A stretch of 42,356 bases of DNA, from the NCBI RefSeq assembly GCF_002419965.1, contig NZ_DIHC01000017.1:1-42356 (forward strand), in the 5' to 3' direction. The notes under the pieces were generated by a model. The model had not been told where the DNA came from. It ran no database searches and saw only the letters and a program-made list of their open reading frames with translations. The stretch's first letter is position 1; every line of letters starts with the position of its first letter. Shown here piece by piece: positions 8,137 to 16,761 of this stretch. The position numbers and the translations under genes are program-made. The DNA is from Pseudomonas sp. UBA5706 (GTDB taxonomy: Bacteria > Pseudomonadota > Gammaproteobacteria > Pseudomonadales > Pseudomonadaceae).

Positions 8137-8817
8137 TCAGACCTCGACCCATTGGCGCAGCAGGTTGTGATAGGTGCCGGTCAGCTGGATCAATGAGGGA
8201 TGATCGGGGATATCGCGGCTTAGCTGCTGGATCGCCGTATCCATCTCGAACAGCAAGGTGCGGTGGCCGTCATCGCGTACCAGGCTCTGGGTCCAGAAGA
8301 ACGATGCATAGCGCGCCCCCCGTGTCACCGCGTTGACCTTGTGCAAGCTGGTGGCGGGGTAGAGCAACATGTCGCCCGCCGGTAGCTTGACTGCGCGCGT
8401 GCCGAAAGTGTCTTGAATCACCAGTTCGCCGCCGTCGTAGTCGTCGGTATCGCTGAAAAACAGCGTTGATGAAAGGTCGGTTCGCACGCGCTCGATGCTG
8501 CCTTGGGCCTGACGCACCGAATTGTCGATGTGGAAATCGAAGCTGCCACCGCCGGTGTAACAATTCACCAACGGCGGGAACACCTTGTGCGGCAGCGCGG
8601 CAGACATGAACAACGGGTTCTGCCACAGGCGCTCGAGCATGGCCGCGCCGATTTCCTTCGCCAGTGGATGGCCTTCGGGCAACTGCAGGTTGTGCTTGAC
8701 TTTTGCCGACTGATGCCCGGCGGTGATCCTGCCATCCGCCCATTCGGTCTGCTCCAGGGCTTGGCGAATACGCAGCACTTCCTCGCGGGTAAAGAGGCCG
8801 GGTATGTGTAGGAGCAT
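8137..8817 (-). CDS. piuC: Fe(II)/2-oxoglutarate-dependent PKHD-type hydroxylase PiuC
   Basis: This 226-residue dioxygenase has the metal-binding HxD...H set: His96 and Asp98 in FDFHIDNS, His159 in TSLHKVN, and Arg169 in RGARYASFF for 2-oxoglutarate. It starts MLLHIPGLFT and matches the family's usual length. Its substrate is unknown; by context it may modify a siderophore or receptor-linked ligand. In P. aeruginosa, piuC is the divergent neighbour of piuA, and changes in it alter sensitivity to siderophore-drug conjugates (established knowledge). Here it faces piuA across 198 bases containing two Fur-like sites and is followed one base later by the Sel1 gene. Confidence 0.92.
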   Translation of the reverse strand: MLLHIPGLFTREEVLRIRQALEQTEWADGRITAGHQSAKVKHNLQLPEGHPLAKEIGAAMLERLWQNPLFMSAALPHKVFPPLVNCYTGGGSFDFHIDNSVRQAQGSIERVRTDLSSTLFFSDTDDYDGGELVIQDTFGTRAVKLPAGDMLLYPATSLHKVNAVTRGARYASFFWTQSLVRDDGHRTLLFEMDTAIQQLSRDIPDHPSLIQLTGTYHNLLRQWVEV

Positions 8818-8850
8818 GGTGTTGCCACTCGAGACGGAAACGGTAGCGAA

Positions 8851-8865
8851 TGGTAGTGATTCTTA
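8851..8865. promoter_or_regulatory. Fur-box-like site upstream of piuC
   Basis: TGGTAGTGATTCTTA matches the Fur 7-1-7 consensus TGATAATNATTATCA at 11 of 14 informative positions. It lies about 35 bases upstream of the piuC start, where Fur binding would repress piuC when iron is plentiful. Confidence 0.6.
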
Positions 8866-8950
8866 TTGATCGTGTAAAACCCCTGAGCGCGCGTAGACGA
8901 ACGATGGGCGCAAGACTGCAAAACGAAATTGTAAAGAATGTAAGTTTTAT

Positions 8951-8978
8951 GCGAATACAAATGATTCCCAACTATATT
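8951..8978 (+). promoter_or_regulatory. Fur-box-like site and -10 element for piuA
   Basis: GCGAATACAAATGATTCCC (8951-8969) matches the 19-bp Fur consensus GATAATGATAATCATTATC at 11 positions. TATATT at 8973-8978 is a good -10 hexamer immediately after it. The overlap of the box with the -35 and spacer region fits iron repression of the receptor gene. Confidence 0.55.
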
Positions 8979-9015
8979 GCGCGTCCTCAGCATTCCTTGG
9001 GGAAGGAAACCTCCT

Positions 9016-11295
9016 ATGTCGCGCCTACACCTGCAACCCTCTGTCAGCTCACCACGACTTCTGGCCTCGGCAATCGGCATGGCCGTTACTGCAATGTCCG
9101 CATCGCAGATGGCGCACGCCGCCGAGGAATCCGAGAAGGCTAGTGGCGGCGCGATTTCGTTGGGTGCGACCAGCATTACCGGTGAGGCACAGCAGTCCAC
9201 CGACTACAAGACCGAAAAAGGCGCCTCACCCAAGTACACCGCGCCTCTGGTGGACACCGCCCGTTCGATCACCGTGGTGCCTCAGCAGGTTCTGAAAGAT
9301 ACGGCCTCCGTCTCGTTGCAAGACGCGTTGCGCACCGTACCAGGGATCACCTTCGGTGCGGGCGAGGGCGGTAACCCCCAGGGCGACCGGCCGTTCATTC
9401 GTGGTTTCGATGCCCAGGGCGATACCTACATCGACGGCGTGCGTGACACCGGCGCACAGACCCGCGAGATTTTCGACATCGAGTCGATTGAAGTCAGCAA
9501 GGGGCCCAACTCGGCCATGGGCGGTCGCGGCTCGGCCGGTGGCAGCCTGAACCTGGTGACCAAGTTGCCCAAGGCCAATGACTTCACCGACGGCAGTTTC
9601 ACGTATGGCACGGACCAGACCCGCCGCTACACCCTCGACGTGAACCGCAAGTTCCTCGACGACGCCGCATTCCGTCTGAACCTGATGAGCCACGAGCAAA
9701 ACGTCGCCGGGCGTGACGCGATCAACTACGACCGTTGGGGCGTGGCGCCGTCGGTGACGTTCGGCCTGGGCACTGAAAACCGCCTGAACCTTAGCTATTA
9801 CCACATGCAGAGCGACGATCTGCCGGACTCGGGGATTCCCTATGGCTACGCCTCGCCGACCGCGACCGCTCACGTGCATGACAAACCGGACGATGGTGGC
9901 AACAGCAACAATTTCTATGGCCTCAAGGATCGGGATTTCCGCAAGACCCGCACCGACATCGCCACCATCAGCTTCGAGCATGACTTCAACGAAGGCATGA
10001 CCCTGAAAAATACCTTGCGTCACGGCAACTCCGGTCAGGACTACATCCTCACCCAGCCCGACGACAGCCAGCGCAACGTCAACCGCTACGCCACCGTATG
10101 GCGCCGCACCAACACGCGTGTGTCCAACACCGACACCACGACCAACCAGACCGATCTGTTCGGTTCGTTCCAGGCCCTGGGGTTCAAGAACAATTACTCC
10201 ACTGGTATTGAACTGACCCGCGAGAAGAGTCGCGTCAGCGGCTACACCTACAGCACCAGCGGCCTGCAGAACTGCTCGCCGACCGGTATCGGCAACAGCG
10301 TCTCGGGCAACTGCACCTCGCTGGCCAATCCGAACCCGGACGATTTTTACGGTGGCACCACGGCGCGCAACTACACGACAACAGAGACAGCCGCCAACAC
10401 GCGCTCAATCTATGCATTCGACACCCTGGAGTTGACGCCGCAGTGGCTGATCAACGGCGGCGTGCGTTACGACAGCTTCGACGTCACGGCCAATTCGCCA
10501 ACCGTGCACGCCAGCAGCGACAACAATTTCTGGAACTGGCAGGCGGGCATCACCTACAAGCCGGCTGAAAACGGCAGCATCTATGCCTCGTTCGCCACCT
10601 CAGCCACCCCTCCGGGCGGTCTGGTAGGCGAGGGACAGGACGGTAATCCGTTGACTGCCGGCACGGCGACCAGCGAGCTGGAGCCCGAAACCACCAAGAA
10701 CTATGAAATCGGCACCAAGTGGGATCTGCTCAACGAGCGCCTGTCGCTGACCGCAGCGGTATTCCGCACCGAAAAAGAGAACACTCGTGTATTGGTCAGC
10801 AGCGGCACTTACCAGAACGCCGGTAAGTCCCGCGTCGACGGGGTCGAGCTGTCTGCCAGTGGCAAGATCACCGACAAATGGCAAGTGTTCGCTGGCTACA
10901 GCTACCTCGATAGCGAGCTGGTCAAATCGGGTCTGGTTGGACGTAACGGCGCGGTCAACGCAGGGGCTGCCTCACAGGACGGCAATGAGATGCCGAACAC
11001 GCCTAAACACAGCGCCAGCCTGTGGACGACTTATCAGGTGCTGCCCAAGCTGACCGTCGGTGGCGGCGCGTTTTATGTCGACGATGTCTGGGGGGATACC
11101 GGCAACACCGTGTATGTCCCGTCCTATACCCGTTACGACGCAATGGCTGCCTACAAACTGACCAAGAATATCGACTTGCAGCTGAACGTGCAGAACCTAA
11201 CCGACAAGACCTATTACGACAAAGCCTATGCCGCGCACTTCGCGACCCAGGCAGCCGGTCGTACGGCGCTGTTGACCACCAGCTTGCACTTCTAA
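9016..11295 (+). CDS. piuA: TonB-dependent catecholate siderophore receptor PiuA
   Basis: This outer-membrane receptor (759 residues) imports ferric catechol-type siderophores using TonB energy. After a long signal peptide ending in SQMAHA-A comes a plug domain with SITVVPQQVLKD, LQDALRTVPGITFGAGEGG and SIEVSKGPNSAMGGRGSAGG, then a 22-strand barrel ending in TSLHF with a terminal aromatic residue. Length and motifs fit Fiu/PiuA; the P. aeruginosa homologue is also a route for siderophore-linked beta-lactams. GGAAGGAA at 9001-9008 places the start at the ATG at 9016; the in-frame ATG at 8977 would precede the signal peptide and overlap promoter elements. It is divergent from piuC and followed by a terminator. 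Confidence 0.92.
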   Translation: MSRLHLQPSVSSPRLLASAIGMAVTAMSASQMAHAAEESEKASGGAISLGATSITGEAQQSTDYKTEKGASPKYTAPLVDTARSITVVPQQVLKDTASVSLQDALRTVPGITFGAGEGGNPQGDRPFIRGFDAQGDTYIDGVRDTGAQTREIFDIESIEVSKGPNSAMGGRGSAGGSLNLVTKLPKANDFTDGSFTYGTDQTRRYTLDVNRKFLDDAAFRLNLMSHEQNVAGRDAINYDRWGVAPSVTFGLGTENRLNLSYYHMQSDDLPDSGIPYGYASPTATAHVHDKPDDGGNSNNFYGLKDRDFRKTRTDIATISFEHDFNEGMTLKNTLRHGNSGQDYILTQPDDSQRNVNRYATVWRRTNTRVSNTDTTTNQTDLFGSFQALGFKNNYSTGIELTREKSRVSGYTYSTSGLQNCSPTGIGNSVSGNCTSLANPNPDDFYGGTTARNYTTTETAANTRSIYAFDTLELTPQWLINGGVRYDSFDVTANSPTVHASSDNNFWNWQAGITYKPAENGSIYASFATSATPPGGLVGEGQDGNPLTAGTATSELEPETTKNYEIGTKWDLLNERLSLTAAVFRTEKENTRVLVSSGTYQNAGKSRVDGVELSASGKITDKWQVFAGYSYLDSELVKSGLVGRNGAVNAGAASQDGNEMPNTPKHSASLWTTYQVLPKLTVGGGAFYVDDVWGDTGNTVYVPSYTRYDAMAAYKLTKNIDLQLNVQNLTDKTYYDKAYAAHFATQAAGRTALLTTSLHF

Positions 11296-11311
11296 TAAAG
11301 GCGGAACCGGG

Positions 11312-11345
11312 AAGCCCTGCTCGCCGTTGGTGAGTGGGGCTTTTT
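11312..11345 (+). terminator. Intrinsic terminator of piuA
   Basis: AAGCCC at 11312-11317 pairs with the GGGCTT beginning at 11337. CTC/GAG pairs lie inside and a run of T ends the element. It begins 17 bases after the piuA stop. Confidence 0.8.
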
Positions 11346-11562
11346 GTGTATGAAGCAAGCAGGGGTCTATGTACGAGCGCAGCGTGTCGACAGTGGTGTC
11401 CGCAACATCCCTGCCGCTGGCAAGCCCGACGGCTATAGCGTTGGCGTGTGGCTGATGACGAAGCGTTTTTATCTGCGAACGAAGAAGAATCAAACACGGA
11501 TGAGAATGCATGCCGTTTGTGCGCATAATGCGCGTCGCAGCGGGTTATCGAGGTGATCGAGG

Positions 11563-14124
11563 GTGTTGAAGAAGGTCCTGTTTCAAGTGCATTGGTTCTT
11601 CGGGATCACGGCGGGTCTGGTGTTGGCCTTGATGGGCATTACCGGCGCGTTGTATTCGTTCGAAGACGAAATCACCGGTGCGCTCAATCCCGAGACGCTG
11701 TTCGTGCAGCCGAGCGAACACCAATTATCCCTGGCGCAAATGGTCAGCACGCTCCAGGCGCAAGGTAATGACACGGTCTCGATGTTTCGCATTGAAGTTG
11801 ATAGTAACCGGGTCGCGCAGGTCTGGTTTAAACCGCCGCCCGGCGAACGTCGTGGTGAAATGCACAACTTCGACCCGTACACCGGCGAGTTCAAGGAGAA
11901 CGCTGTCGGTCAGGACTTCTTCGACTTCGTGCTCAATCTGCACCGCTTTCTGGCTGCCGGTGAATATGGCAAGCAGGTCACTGCGGCCTGCACGCTGATG
12001 CTGCTGTTCTTCTGCCTGTCCGGCTTGTACCTGCGTTGGCCGCGTCAAGCGCTGAACTGGCGCGTTTGGCTGACCCTGGACTGGGCGAAGAAAGGACGCA
12101 GCTTCAATTGGGATCTGCACTCGGTGTTCGGCACCTGGTGCCTGATCATTTACCTGTTGCTGGCGGTTACCGGGCTGATGTGGTCCTACGACTGGTTCAG
12201 CAACGGCATGAACAAGCTGATCGGCGACCCGCCCGTGGCTGGCGAACAACGCCGTGGTGGCGGCCCGCGCTCGGGAACGGTTCCCAAGCAGGTGGCGCCT
12301 GGCCAAGCGCCTGCCCCCGATTACGTGGCTATTTGGGACACCATCCAGAAAGCCGCCGGCCCCGATCTGAAAGCCTACAATTTGCGCCTGCCGCAGGCCC
12401 CGGGGCAGATGGCGACGGTTTACTACCTGCTTAAGAACGCGCCGCACCCGCGTGCGCTGAACCAAATGACACTCGACCCGGCCAACGGAGAGCTTAAAGC
12501 CAACTCGCGCTACGCCGACAAGGGCTATGGTGGACAGTTATTGGTCAGTAACTACGCGCTGCATACCGGCAGTTATTGGGGCCTGACCGGGCGTATCGTG
12601 ATCACGGTCGCGGCACTGCTGATGCCGCTGTTCTTCATCACAGGTTGGCTGTTGTACCTGGATCGTCGACGCAAGAAAGGCGAGATTCGCGCTGCCCGTG
12701 GCGAGGTTGCGCCGACCTCCGGCGGTTATGGCCATCAGGGCCCGGCGTGGCTGATCGGCTTCGCCAGCCAGAGCGGATTTGCCGAGCAACTGGCGTGGCA
12801 GACTGCCGGGCAACTGCAGTCAGCGGGCCTGCCGGTACGGGTGCAGCGTCTGGCTGACATGACCGAACAAGACTTGCATCAAAGCCGCAATGCGCTGTTC
12901 GTCGTCAGTACCTTCGGCGATGGCGAGGCGCCAGACAGCGCCCGCGGGTTCGAGCGCAAATTGCTGGGCCGCCCGCTGTCGCTGGACAACCTCCATTACG
13001 CGGTGCTGGGCCTGGGCGACCGCCAGTATCGGCACTTTTGCGGTTTTTCCCAGCGCCTGCATGGCTGGCTGACCGAGCGCGGTGGCAACACATTGTTTGC
13101 GCCGATTGAGGTGGACAGTGGCGATCACGCCGCGCTGCAGCACTGGCAACAACAATTGGGCGCACTGACCGGATCGACGTCAGCCAGCCCCTGGCAGGCG
13201 CCTGATTATGAGAACTGGATCCTGAGCCAGCGTCAGTGGCTGAACCAAGGCAGCGTGGGGTCGAAAGTGTTTCTGCTGAGCCTGCGTATGCAGGCTGATG
13301 TGCGTTGGGAGGCCGGTGATCTGGTTGAGGTATTGCCGCGCAACGTCGATTCGGTTGTCGAAACCTTTCTGTTGGGGCTGGGGACCGCCACTCATGCGCC
13401 GGTCGTCGTCGATGGCTTGAGCGAAACCCTCGGGCAGGCGCTGAGCAGCCGTCAGCTGCCTGCCAATCGCAGCCATCTGGTGGGCCTGCACGCACAATCG
13501 CTGGTAGATGCGCTGGTGCCGTTGGCGATGCGTGAGTATTCGATTGCGTCGATTCCGCAGGACGGTTCGTTGCAGTTGATCGTGCGTCAGGAGTTGCACC
13601 CCGATGGCAGTCTCGGGGTGGGTTCCGGATGGCTGACCGAGCATGCGGCGGTGGGCGGCACGGTCAGTCTTCGCGTTCGTCGTAACAGCGGCTTTCATCT
13701 ACCGAACGAGCCGCTGCCGATGATTCTGATTGGCAACGGTACAGGACTGGCAGGGCTGCGCAGTTTGCTCAAGGCGCGGATTGCCCGGGGGCAGCAGCGT
13801 AACTGGCTGTTGTTCGGCGAGCGAAATGCCGCTCATGACTTGCATTGCGCGCAGGAGCTTCAGGGCTGGTTGGCGTCGGGAGACCTGGCGCGTATGGATC
13901 TGGCGTTTTCGCGGGATCAGGCGCAGAAGGTTTATGTGCAGGATCGTTTGCGCGAAGCGGCGGATGAGCTGCATCGCTGGCTGGCCGATGGAGCAGTGAT
14001 TTACATCTGCGGCAGCCTGGAAGGCATGGCCAGCGGTGTGGATGAGACGTTGAAGGCACTGCTGGGTGAGGAAGGGGTTCAGGCGCTGATCGAGCAGGGG
14101 CGGTATCGACGGGATGTTTATTGA
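11563..14124 (+). CDS. piuB: PepSY / flavodoxin / FNR-type reductase fusion (PiuB-like)
   Basis: This 853-residue inner-membrane protein joins three modules. Residues 1 to about 370 are a PepSY-associated membrane region with four helices and conserved histidines (QVHWFFGITAG, NLHRFLAAG, DLHSVFGTW, ALHTGSYWG), likely haem ligands. A flavodoxin-like FMN domain follows (about 390-535; VVSTFGDGEAPDSA, AVLGLGDRQYRHF). The C-terminal NADPH/FAD reductase of the CysJ type has REYSIASI, GNGTGLAGLRSLL and ICGSLEGMASGVDETL. Such proteins are thought to reduce ferric siderophores in the periplasm using cytoplasmic NADPH. The GTG start has GAGGT at 11550-11554. The position after piuA matches PA4513, recalled as piuB. 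Confidence 0.82.
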   Translation: MLKKVLFQVHWFFGITAGLVLALMGITGALYSFEDEITGALNPETLFVQPSEHQLSLAQMVSTLQAQGNDTVSMFRIEVDSNRVAQVWFKPPPGERRGEMHNFDPYTGEFKENAVGQDFFDFVLNLHRFLAAGEYGKQVTAACTLMLLFFCLSGLYLRWPRQALNWRVWLTLDWAKKGRSFNWDLHSVFGTWCLIIYLLLAVTGLMWSYDWFSNGMNKLIGDPPVAGEQRRGGGPRSGTVPKQVAPGQAPAPDYVAIWDTIQKAAGPDLKAYNLRLPQAPGQMATVYYLLKNAPHPRALNQMTLDPANGELKANSRYADKGYGGQLLVSNYALHTGSYWGLTGRIVITVAALLMPLFFITGWLLYLDRRRKKGEIRAARGEVAPTSGGYGHQGPAWLIGFASQSGFAEQLAWQTAGQLQSAGLPVRVQRLADMTEQDLHQSRNALFVVSTFGDGEAPDSARGFERKLLGRPLSLDNLHYAVLGLGDRQYRHFCGFSQRLHGWLTERGGNTLFAPIEVDSGDHAALQHWQQQLGALTGSTSASPWQAPDYENWILSQRQWLNQGSVGSKVFLLSLRMQADVRWEAGDLVEVLPRNVDSVVETFLLGLGTATHAPVVVDGLSETLGQALSSRQLPANRSHLVGLHAQSLVDALVPLAMREYSIASIPQDGSLQLIVRQELHPDGSLGVGSGWLTEHAAVGGTVSLRVRRNSGFHLPNEPLPMILIGNGTGLAGLRSLLKARIARGQQRNWLLFGERNAAHDLHCAQELQGWLASGDLARMDLAFSRDQAQKVYVQDRLREAADELHRWLADGAVIYICGSLEGMASGVDETLKALLGEEGVQALIEQGRYRRDVY

Positions 14125-14335
14125 TGCATCGGATAGCGCAATGTCAGGCGGCTTGTTCGCAGCTGCCGCACCGCGCTCGCTGCCGTCGTAACCTGCGACT
14201 TCTCCTGCAGCGATCGCATCAGGGCTCAAAGTCTGCGGTACTGCATGTCGGAGAGAGAGGGGTAAAAGGCGCAAACCGCGCCCTTCTACAACGGATCAAC
14301 ACGCGCAGTTTGATGAGTCTAACGAGAAGTTGTTG
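14125..14335. repeat. Degenerate extragenic repeat-like region
   Basis: The sequence between piuB and the DUF6508-like gene contains GC-rich fragments such as GCAGCTGCCGCACCGCGCTC and TGCGACTTCTCCTGCAGCGA. These recall worn copies of Pseudomonas 'TAGGAGCTGCCG...GGCTGCGATC' elements. No intact inverted pair, promoter or coding frame was recognised. Confidence 0.3.
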
Positions 14336-14737
14336 ATGGCAAGTGCATCTAACCTACTGTCAAAAGTGAGAGCGACCTTAGAGGCACCCTCCCGAAGCGC
14401 GGTGACGTACATCCTCGACAATGCGCCGGATTTTCCCCGATTCCGGACCTTGTCCGAGGATAAAAAGCATGCCGTGCTGAGTGACTTCATTACCGTGATT
14501 TGCGCTACGGACTTTGTGGCTCCGTTTGACTGGATGACGGAGTTTCCCAAGGACGATCCCAGATGGGACGACGTTCATTTATTGAAAGAAGCCGACGCCG
14601 CAACGGTTAGGAAGTTGCTGATCGCACACTTGAGGCTTGACCGTTTCAGTGACGGGCATCTGCAGCGGATTATGACTTCAGGTTATCTTGAGGCTGCATT
14701 GAGCCGGCTGCGCACCTTGTTCGCTGCCACGCCCTGA
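14336..14737 (+). CDS. DUF6508-like hypothetical protein
   Basis: This 133-residue protein has no signal peptide or membrane segment. Its second half carries a pattern I associate with DUF6508: FDWMTEF, a segment LLKEADAATVRKLLIAHLRL, then DRFSDGHLQRIMTSGYLEAA and a terminal LSRLRTLF. No catalytic motif is evident and the function is unknown. GAGAAG at 14324-14329 supports the ATG at 14336; TTG codons at 14330 and 14333 are possible but less likely. It stands alone between piuB and the convergent dpp operon and shares a bidirectional terminator with dppF. Related proteins often occur in accessory positions, so it may be a recent insertion (inference). Confidence 0.65.
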   Translation: MASASNLLSKVRATLEAPSRSAVTYILDNAPDFPRFRTLSEDKKHAVLSDFITVICATDFVAPFDWMTEFPKDDPRWDDVHLLKEADAATVRKLLIAHLRLDRFSDGHLQRIMTSGYLEAALSRLRTLFAATP

Positions 14738-14741
14738 AAAA

Positions 14742-14776
14742 CAAAGCCCTCTGCTTCCGGGAAGCAGAGGGCTTTG
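14742..14776. terminator. Bidirectional intrinsic terminator
   Basis: A perfect 16-bp stem, CAAAGCCCTCTGCTTC (14742-14757) with its complement at 14761-14776, encloses a CGG loop. It is flanked by A-rich sequence on the left and T-rich on the right. It serves the DUF6508-like gene on the plus strand and dppF on the minus strand. Confidence 0.92.
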
Positions 14777-14808
14777 ATTTCGCTACCACGACGTGCCGGT
14801 TGGCTCGA

Positions 14809-15783
14809 TCAAACCACAAACTGCTCCGCGTAATGACAGGCCACTTGCCGGTTATCCACAGTTCGCAACTCCGGCACTTCAGCAACGCAGCGCTCGGTCG
14901 CGTACGGGCAACGCTTGTGAAAAGCGCACCCGGACGGCGGATTCAGCGGGTTAGGCAACTCCCCAACGATCTTGATCTTTGGCTTCGACGGATCCGGATG
15001 AATCGTCGGTGTCGCCGACAACAGCGCTTGGGTATAGGGGTGCAGCGGACGGTTATAGATTTCCTCCTTCGGCCCCATCTCTGCCGGACGCCCCAGATAC
15101 ATCACCAGCACCGTATCGGCGACATGACGCACCACGGCCAGGTTGTGCGAAATGAACACATACCCGGTGTTGAACTCCTGCTGCAGATCCATGAACAGGT
15201 TCAGCACCTGGGCCTGAATCGATACGTCCAGCGCAGAAGTCGGCTCATCCGCCACCAGCACCTTCGGCTGCAACATCATCGCCCGCGCCAGCGCAATACG
15301 CTGACGCTGACCGCCGGAAAACATATGCGGATAACGCTGGTAGTGCTCAGGACGCAGACCCACCTGCTTCATCATGGCCTGCACTTTCTCGCGACGCTCG
15401 GCCGCAGACAGCTTGGTATTGATCAGCAGCGGCTCGCCCAGTTGATCACCGATTTTCTGGCGAGGGTTTAGCGAGGCGTATGGGCTCTGGAACACCATCT
15501 GCACGTCTTTACGCAGTTGTTTGCGCTGATCCTTGGTCGCGCCGGTCACTTCCTGCCCGGCAATTTTCAACGAGCCGGACGAAGGTTCTTCGATCAGCGT
15601 CAGGGCGCGGGCAAGGGTGGATTTGCCGCAGCCGGACTCACCGACCACCGCCAGGGTCTTGCCAGCCTCCAGTTCGAACGACACGCCGTTGAGGGCGCGC
15701 ACCGTGGCGTGGGGCTTGAACAGACCCTGGGATACATCGTAGTGACGGGTCAGGTCACGGGCAGTCAATACGACTTCGCTCAT
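14809..15783 (-). CDS. dppF: Dipeptide ABC transporter ATP-binding protein DppF
   Basis: This 324-residue cytoplasmic ATPase pairs with DppD to power peptide import. Motifs: Walker A GESGCGKS, Q-loop in VFQSPYASLNP, signature FSGGQRQR, Walker B VLVADEP and the switch histidine in FISHNLAVV. The C-terminal oligopeptide-transporter extension carries the cysteine cluster CAFHKRCPYATERC. A perfect AGGAGGTG ribosome binding site lies before the ATG at 15783; the upstream in-frame ATG at 15816 falls inside dppD. Its start overlaps the dppD stop by one base (TAATG). It is the last gene of the dpp cluster and ends at a strong terminator. Confidence 0.92.
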   Translation of the reverse strand: MSEVVLTARDLTRHYDVSQGLFKPHATVRALNGVSFELEAGKTLAVVGESGCGKSTLARALTLIEEPSSGSLKIAGQEVTGATKDQRKQLRKDVQMVFQSPYASLNPRQKIGDQLGEPLLINTKLSAAERREKVQAMMKQVGLRPEHYQRYPHMFSGGQRQRIALARAMMLQPKVLVADEPTSALDVSIQAQVLNLFMDLQQEFNTGYVFISHNLAVVRHVADTVLVMYLGRPAEMGPKEEIYNRPLHPYTQALLSATPTIHPDPSKPKIKIVGELPNPLNPPSGCAFHKRCPYATERCVAEVPELRTVDNRQVACHYAEQFVV

Positions 15784-16751
15784 TACGCCACCTCCTGATT
15801 CAGCGGAAAGAAACAACGCGCCAGACTGTGTGCCTTAGGGTCAAGCGTCGGGCGTTGTTGGCGGCATTTTTCCTGGACATAGGGGCAGCGCGGCGATAAC
15901 AGGCAACCGCTGGGACGATCATAGCGACCGGGCACGATGCCGGGCAGCGTCGACAGTCGGGCGGCGCCCATGCTGTGCTCTGGGATTGCCGCCAGCAGGG
16001 CTTCGCTATACGGGTGTGCAGGTACGTCGAAGAGGCCGGGAACCTGACCGACTTCCACCGCTTGACCGGCATACATCACACAAACGCGTTGAGCGGTTTC
16101 GGCCACCACGGCCAGGTCGTGGGTAATAAGCACCAGCGCCATGTCCTGCTCTTTCTGCAGGGCCAGCAGCAGGTCCATGATCTGCGCCTGAATAGTCACG
16201 TCCAGCGCGGTGGTCGGTTCGTCGGCGATCAGCAGTTTCGGCTCGCCGGCAATTGCCATGGCAATCGCGACGCGTTGGCTCATGCCGCCGGACAGTTGAT
16301 GCGGATAGGCGTCCAGGCGCTGTTCGGCGCCGGGAATCTCGACTTTCTTGAGCAACTCCAGGGCACGCTGGCGCGCCGCGCGGCCCGACATGCCCAAGTG
16401 TGCGCGCAGCACTTCCTGGATCTGGAAGCCCACGGTGTAGCTGGGGTTGAGCGCGGTCATCGGGTCCTGGAAGACCATCGACAAGTCCTTGCCGACGATC
16501 TGCCGACGCTGGCGGGCGCTGAGCTTGAGCATGTCTTTGCCGTCAAAGCTCAGCGAGTCGGCGGTGACGATGCCGGGATGATCGATCAGGCCCATCAGCG
16601 CCATCATGGTCACGGATTTACCCGAGCCCGATTCGCCAACGATCGCCAGGACTTCGCCTTTGTCCACGGCCAGGTCCAGGCCGTCGACGACCGGGGTGGC
16701 AGTGGCGTCGCCGAAGCGAACGTTGAGGTTGTTGATTTCTAGAAGTGGCAT
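15783..16751 (-). CDS. dppD: Dipeptide ABC transporter ATP-binding protein DppD
   Basis: The 322-residue partner ATPase of DppF has Walker A GESGSGKS, VFQDPMTALNPSYTVGFQIQ, signature LSGGMSQR, Walker B LLIADEP and LITHDLAVV. The C-terminal extension ends with the cysteine pattern CLLSPRCPYVQEKC, found in DppD/OppD proteins. GAGGAC in front of the ATG at 16751 fixes the start, 10 bases after dppC. A longer frame starting at 16796 would overlap dppC. Confidence 0.92.
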   Translation of the reverse strand: MPLLEINNLNVRFGDATATPVVDGLDLAVDKGEVLAIVGESGSGKSVTMMALMGLIDHPGIVTADSLSFDGKDMLKLSARQRRQIVGKDLSMVFQDPMTALNPSYTVGFQIQEVLRAHLGMSGRAARQRALELLKKVEIPGAEQRLDAYPHQLSGGMSQRVAIAMAIAGEPKLLIADEPTTALDVTIQAQIMDLLLALQKEQDMALVLITHDLAVVAETAQRVCVMYAGQAVEVGQVPGLFDVPAHPYSEALLAAIPEHSMGAARLSTLPGIVPGRYDRPSGCLLSPRCPYVQEKCRQQRPTLDPKAHSLARCFFPLNQEVA

Positions 16752-16761
16752 TCGGACGTCC

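Noticed and set aside
7296..8336. A 346-codon plus-strand frame opposite the Sel1 gene and piuC
   Set aside because: The Sel1 repeats and the dioxygenase motifs on the other strand are real; the frame begins inside the speC terminator and has no ribosome binding site.
11346..11562. Small gene or Fur box between piuA and piuB
   Set aside because: Short frames here have no family and weak starts, and no stretch matched the Fur consensus better than chance would allow.
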